64,000 bases of DNA from Owenia fusiformis (Eukaryota; Annelida; Polychaeta; Sabellida; Oweniidae). Positions within the stretch are counted from its first letter, which is position 1. Each line of letters starts with the position of its first letter. The notes beneath the pieces were generated by a model. That model worked only from the letters and a program-made list of their open reading frames with translations, searched no databases and had not been told where the DNA came from. Position numbers and translations under genes: made by a program. This document shows, piece after piece, positions 60,425-64,000 of the stretch. The stretch lies in contig CAIIXF020000009.1 in assembly GCA_903813345.2 (NCBI GenBank), positions 8,490,030 through 8,554,029 on the forward strand, in the 5' to 3' direction.

Positions 60425-63170
60425 GAGCGTTCTTTTGAATAAAACTATTAATTTGTGTTGCGTCTACATTATTGACTTTATTACTTACAAATATTCTGCT
60501 CTATTTAAATTCATGATCAATGTTTACATTTGGACTGTCACATGCAGAAGCTAGTAACCAATAACCCTATATTCAATCACTCAATAGGTGAATAGTAAAT
60601 ACAAACGAAGTAAAGTTTAACGTGGTACCTGGCCTGTTACATGATGTGGTCTGAAGCTGAACTAACCCGTTCACTCACTTACATGTTTCTACTCACAATA
60701 CTTTCGAGTTGAATAGTCAATACAAAAGAAATTTTCCAGATAAGATCATTGACCATTTACCTTTCATAAGAGTCAGTGTGGGGCTAAGCTAGATAAACAA
60801 TTCGTCTTGTAATTGGGTCTTAGGAAAATAATAGCATCGGGCCTTTTGTGGTTTGGATAGCGAGAATGATTCCTGAATGGTCTGGTGTAAAATGGGCCGA
60901 AAGACATCTTCACACATTGCGGCAGTTGTACTCAAATGTCCATGGTCGTTTAGACACGAATAAAGATCTAAAATGTAATGACTCACATGAAAAAGTGCTT
61001 TAATATGTGAAATAGTCGGGCGCAACAATGTGCATCAAAACTCCATGAAAACCGTTTACATATGTTTCTCACCTATTTAAGTTGAAATTCATAATTCATA
61101 AAAATGCAAAATTTGACACTGTGCCAATATCTGATGAAGTTTGGGTATGTTGGGCGGGAAATATAATTGATGGCCATTTGATTTTTTGATAGAAAAAAGT
61201 GTGATATTTATCATTGCATATTTTTATACTGGGTCGAAATTATCACCTTATCTGGAAATTATGTTTTTGCTGATGACGTATGACAGACTTATACGCCTTT
61301 CCGGCTCAACTATCAACACAATTCTAATTCAAAAATTCTCAAAATCAAGAACTTACATTTCAGATTCTAATATCACAGACCTTCATGCTAGGAATACGAC
61401 TATGAAAATTGCCCTTAGACGGTTACAAATTAGTTTATATAATTATTTTATACTGCCTTAAGTGCTTTACACTTGACAGCTTCATTATGGGAGCATATCA
61501 TGATCATTCTTCATTCAACTGATCCTGAGTGATCTATGGCATTGCACTAACACTTAATAGTAATTTAACATCCTCGATGGCGTATGGCTTTAATTGTTAT
61601 TCTATAGGATATTAGTCCGTGATTGTGCTGGACATAATTAACGGACCTTCGAGTATACAAAGCCCAAGAAAAAACTAAATTAGATATTGAGTAAGTGCTT
61701 GTTTTAGGGTAATTGGTCAAATGGTATAACGACATTAACGATAAGGCCATAAGAAGTAGATTCTTTGTTTTGCGTCCCCTTGCTTGCACGATTTTGAGTA
61801 AATCAGGAAAAACAAACACATCCAAATAGCAGTCACAAGGGACTGAAAGTACCATCGCATTTCGTTCAATCAGAACCATGCACAATGGCACATAATTTTA
61901 TCTGGTCAAAATTGACAGTGTTATTGATTACTTTGGCATACATTGTGTATTTTCTTATTTTTACCCTTGAATAATAGGTATGTTTAAATAAATTGTATAA
62001 ATGTATAGATATGTGTTTGTAATCACCGCAAATTGGTATGTCATCCCTTTTTATGCCCATAAAATGTATACATTTCTCAGCAAACAAGTTTGTGTTTTTT
62101 CTTGAGTTTGTGTTTGTTTTCCTTGTACCCTTGCATGATTTGGATTTTGCCAGGACGCAAAACAAAGAATCTATTTCTTATGGCCTAATTCAATTTGGTA
62201 ACATTTTGAAATTAAGCAGGTTTGTTTTTCACCATGTGTGTAACCTAGGCCTTCAGCGTACTTATTTCTAAGGTCGGATTTTTTTACAAGGAGTACGATT
62301 TTCTGGTATGGACGCTAATCAATTACCGTCACTGCAGTTGCCTGCAATGAAATGATATGCTGATTTGATATAATTAATGTTCTAATCGTTTACCTGGAAT
62401 TTGCAAGGCTACCCTTTAATCCGGGCCTGTTCTTAATCTTCATTAATGAGCTCCAGTCAAAGTTAAAACATGGTTTAAGTAGATATTATGGTCAATTTGC
62501 ATAATAGTTTCAGAAATGTTATGGGATATCCATTAAAAAGCCATAGTATCATCTGTGAAACGAGAAGTAAGATGGAAGGAACTGGACGTACGATTTTAAT
62601 TCATCATAATCAGAGGCCATTGTCCGTGCGGAGACAGATAACACACTTGTCTTTCCCTATAAAGCGTTCCCCAAGGGCGTTGAACAAATGATAAATTACA
62701 CTCTTAACCTACTTTGTATAGTTATGTATACTTTGATCATGTAAAAAAGAGAGTATGTTGTTCATGTAGAATAGGTAATAAGGGTTATTTCACAATAAGA
62801 TCCAATTGGAGAACATGAAATTGTGAAATAAGATTTTAGATGTCCAACACACCACGGGATTATTCCATTCTATTTGAAACTTGAAACGCGATAGAAAATG
62901 CACTCGAAATCAAAAGATCTAATCAATTCAGCCATCTAAACAATTTGCAATAGATTTCAAAATTAAGACGTTCCATCACAAAAAGTCAAGGTTTTGAAGT
63001 AATACGTATCATTTCGCCATTAATTGTTAAATAACTAACATAAGATGAACAGAAAACAATGTAAAGTCTGTAAAATCACGAATGAAAGCTGCCAAAACTT
63101 GATTTCAATACACATCAATTTTAGATTTAGATTTTTCGTCTATCTTTCCAACAGCGCCATTTGTTGAGTA
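60425..63170. other. Intergenic with one foldback, no gene
   Basis: AT-rich. 61436-61550 repeats 50470-50580. The foldback 61735-62190 is listed separately. Small ORFs lack domains. Confidence 0.5.
61735..62190. repeat. Inverted repeat with arms of about 80 bp and a 300-bp spacer
   Basis: GGCCATAAGAAGTAGATTCT and the following GTTTTGCGTCC near 61746-61778 recur inverted at 62151-62185 (GGACGCAAAACAAAGAATCT). Pairing continues inward through the TTTGTTTTTCCT region with mismatches. Confidence 0.8.
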
Positions 63171-63177
63171 ATCCCGG

Positions 63178-63332
63178 TGTGAAAGAAATTATGGTCCCCC
63201 AGGGATTATGGTCCCCTTTCTTAACAGCCTTTTTTGGCCCTGATTGTGTATAAGATAATAAGGGAAAGAGGTCGCCATGTAAATCAATGAAGAGTAGGAC
63301 CAAAATTTGATAGGACCTTCTACACTTTTACA
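63178..63332. mobile_element. CCGG-flanked MITE, copy 2
   Basis: 155 bp, starts TGTGAAAG, ends CTTTTACA, with CCGG on both sides (63174-63177, 63333-63336). Closely similar to 59205-59364, including the doubled ATTATGGTCCCC and the TAGGACC segment near the right end. Confidence 0.85.
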
Positions 63333-63745
63333 CCGGTACTACACCTGAACAAAATCTTCATAAAGAAAGCCATACTATTGTCTATGAAAAGAGATTGAAA
63401 TAGATTATACAAATCTAATCTCATCGGAGTCGAAGTCAATCGCACGTAAACCTAATTTGACGGGACATTGACCTCTTCTTATTAATTAACCGATCTTCTT
63501 CGAACAAGAAGACAATAACTAAATTAATAGAATTAAATGATGTACAGCCTTGCACAACTTGCAAAGCACATTTCATTTTAATTCCAATGTACTTGTATAT
63601 ACCAAATTATATCTCCAGATTTTTTCGATTCATCATATCATTTCTTATGAACCTTGATTTTCTTCCGATTTATCTTTTGCGATTCCGAATTTTCAGAAGA
63701 TGAACCCCGTTTTTTCAAATATTGACAGGGATCTTAGTACATGTA

Positions 63746-63985
63746 CACAGGCGGATCCAAAAGCTAACAAGGAGGGGACAAATTTTTGAGTCATGAAAAA
63801 AATGGGTCCAAACTTTAAAAATATAAGGCCCAATTTTTGGAAATTTGGCCTAAAAGGCCTAAAATGGCCAAATTATGCCCAAATAGGCACATTTTTGAGG
63901 CCTCGTAACATTTTTGGGCCAATTAAATTTTTGCAGCCCAAATGTCTTTTCTGGGACCACAAAACCCCCTCTGGTTCCGCCAGTG
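63746..63985. mobile_element. Short non-autonomous element with CACxGGCGGAxCCA ends
   Basis: CACAGGCGGATCCA on the left and TGGTTCCGCCAGTG on the right form imperfect inverted ends around 240 bp rich in AAATTTGGCC/GGCCTAAAA words. No ORF; target duplication unclear. Confidence 0.6.
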
Positions 63986-64000
63986 CTGTAGGCACCTCTT

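Noticed and set aside
1-64000. tRNA or rRNA genes
   Set aside because: I saw no T-loop (GGTTCGAATCC type) with a matching acceptor stem and no rRNA core sequence. The tRNA-like end at 47444-47462 is best explained as a primer-binding site.

Overview
This is a window of animal nuclear DNA, most likely from a marine invertebrate (a mollusc or other lophotrochozoan fits best, but the species cannot be named). The evidence is AT-rich sequence, spliced genes with GT-AG introns, an intronless peptide-type GPCR, and many families of DNA transposons. No operons, ribosome binding sites, CRISPR arrays, tRNA or rRNA genes were seen.

The host gene content is small. Three copper-containing (topaquinone) amine oxidase genes lie on the minus strand at 7720-10348 (copy A), 20147-23547 (copy B) and 25764-28401 (copy C). 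Each has three exons, identical intron phases and a predicted protein of 762-765 residues with a signal sequence, the topaquinone tyrosine, the catalytic aspartate and three copper histidines. A and C are about 97% identical by hand count and sit in a larger segmental duplication (about 1592-10462 and 24015-28512). B lies between them and is clearly older. A single-exon rhodopsin-class GPCR of 491 residues is at 52378-53853 (minus strand).

The centre (30828-48980) is one LTR retrotransposon on the minus strand. It has 1514-bp direct repeats that I read as identical, TG...CA ends, a flanking CAGG duplication, a polypurine tract and a candidate primer-binding site. It keeps an open 567-codon gag-like ORF with two CCHC zinc knuckles. 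Its pol is decayed: a protease motif with DSE where DSG is expected, and a Ty3/gypsy-like reverse-transcriptase fragment with stops. The interior also holds an antisense, exon-split piggyBac transposase relic, a C2H2-like exon and an unrecognised 398-codon ORF. The left LTR is broken by a 2488-bp insertion.

That insertion, and two others at 3161-3956 and 25167-25660, can be defined exactly because an uninterrupted paralogous copy of each target lies elsewhere in the window. All three have short terminal inverted repeats, different target duplications (GT, TTAA, TA), and interiors made almost entirely of degenerate arrays of a short word rather than a transposase. This shared architecture is the most interesting observation here.

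The rest is mostly intergenic DNA with mariner-like relics (13927-14927, 17794-18858, 28770-29732, 59029-60259), a short element family flanked by CCGG, several foldback hairpins, a LINE tail, a broken RecQ-type helicase fragment and simple repeats.
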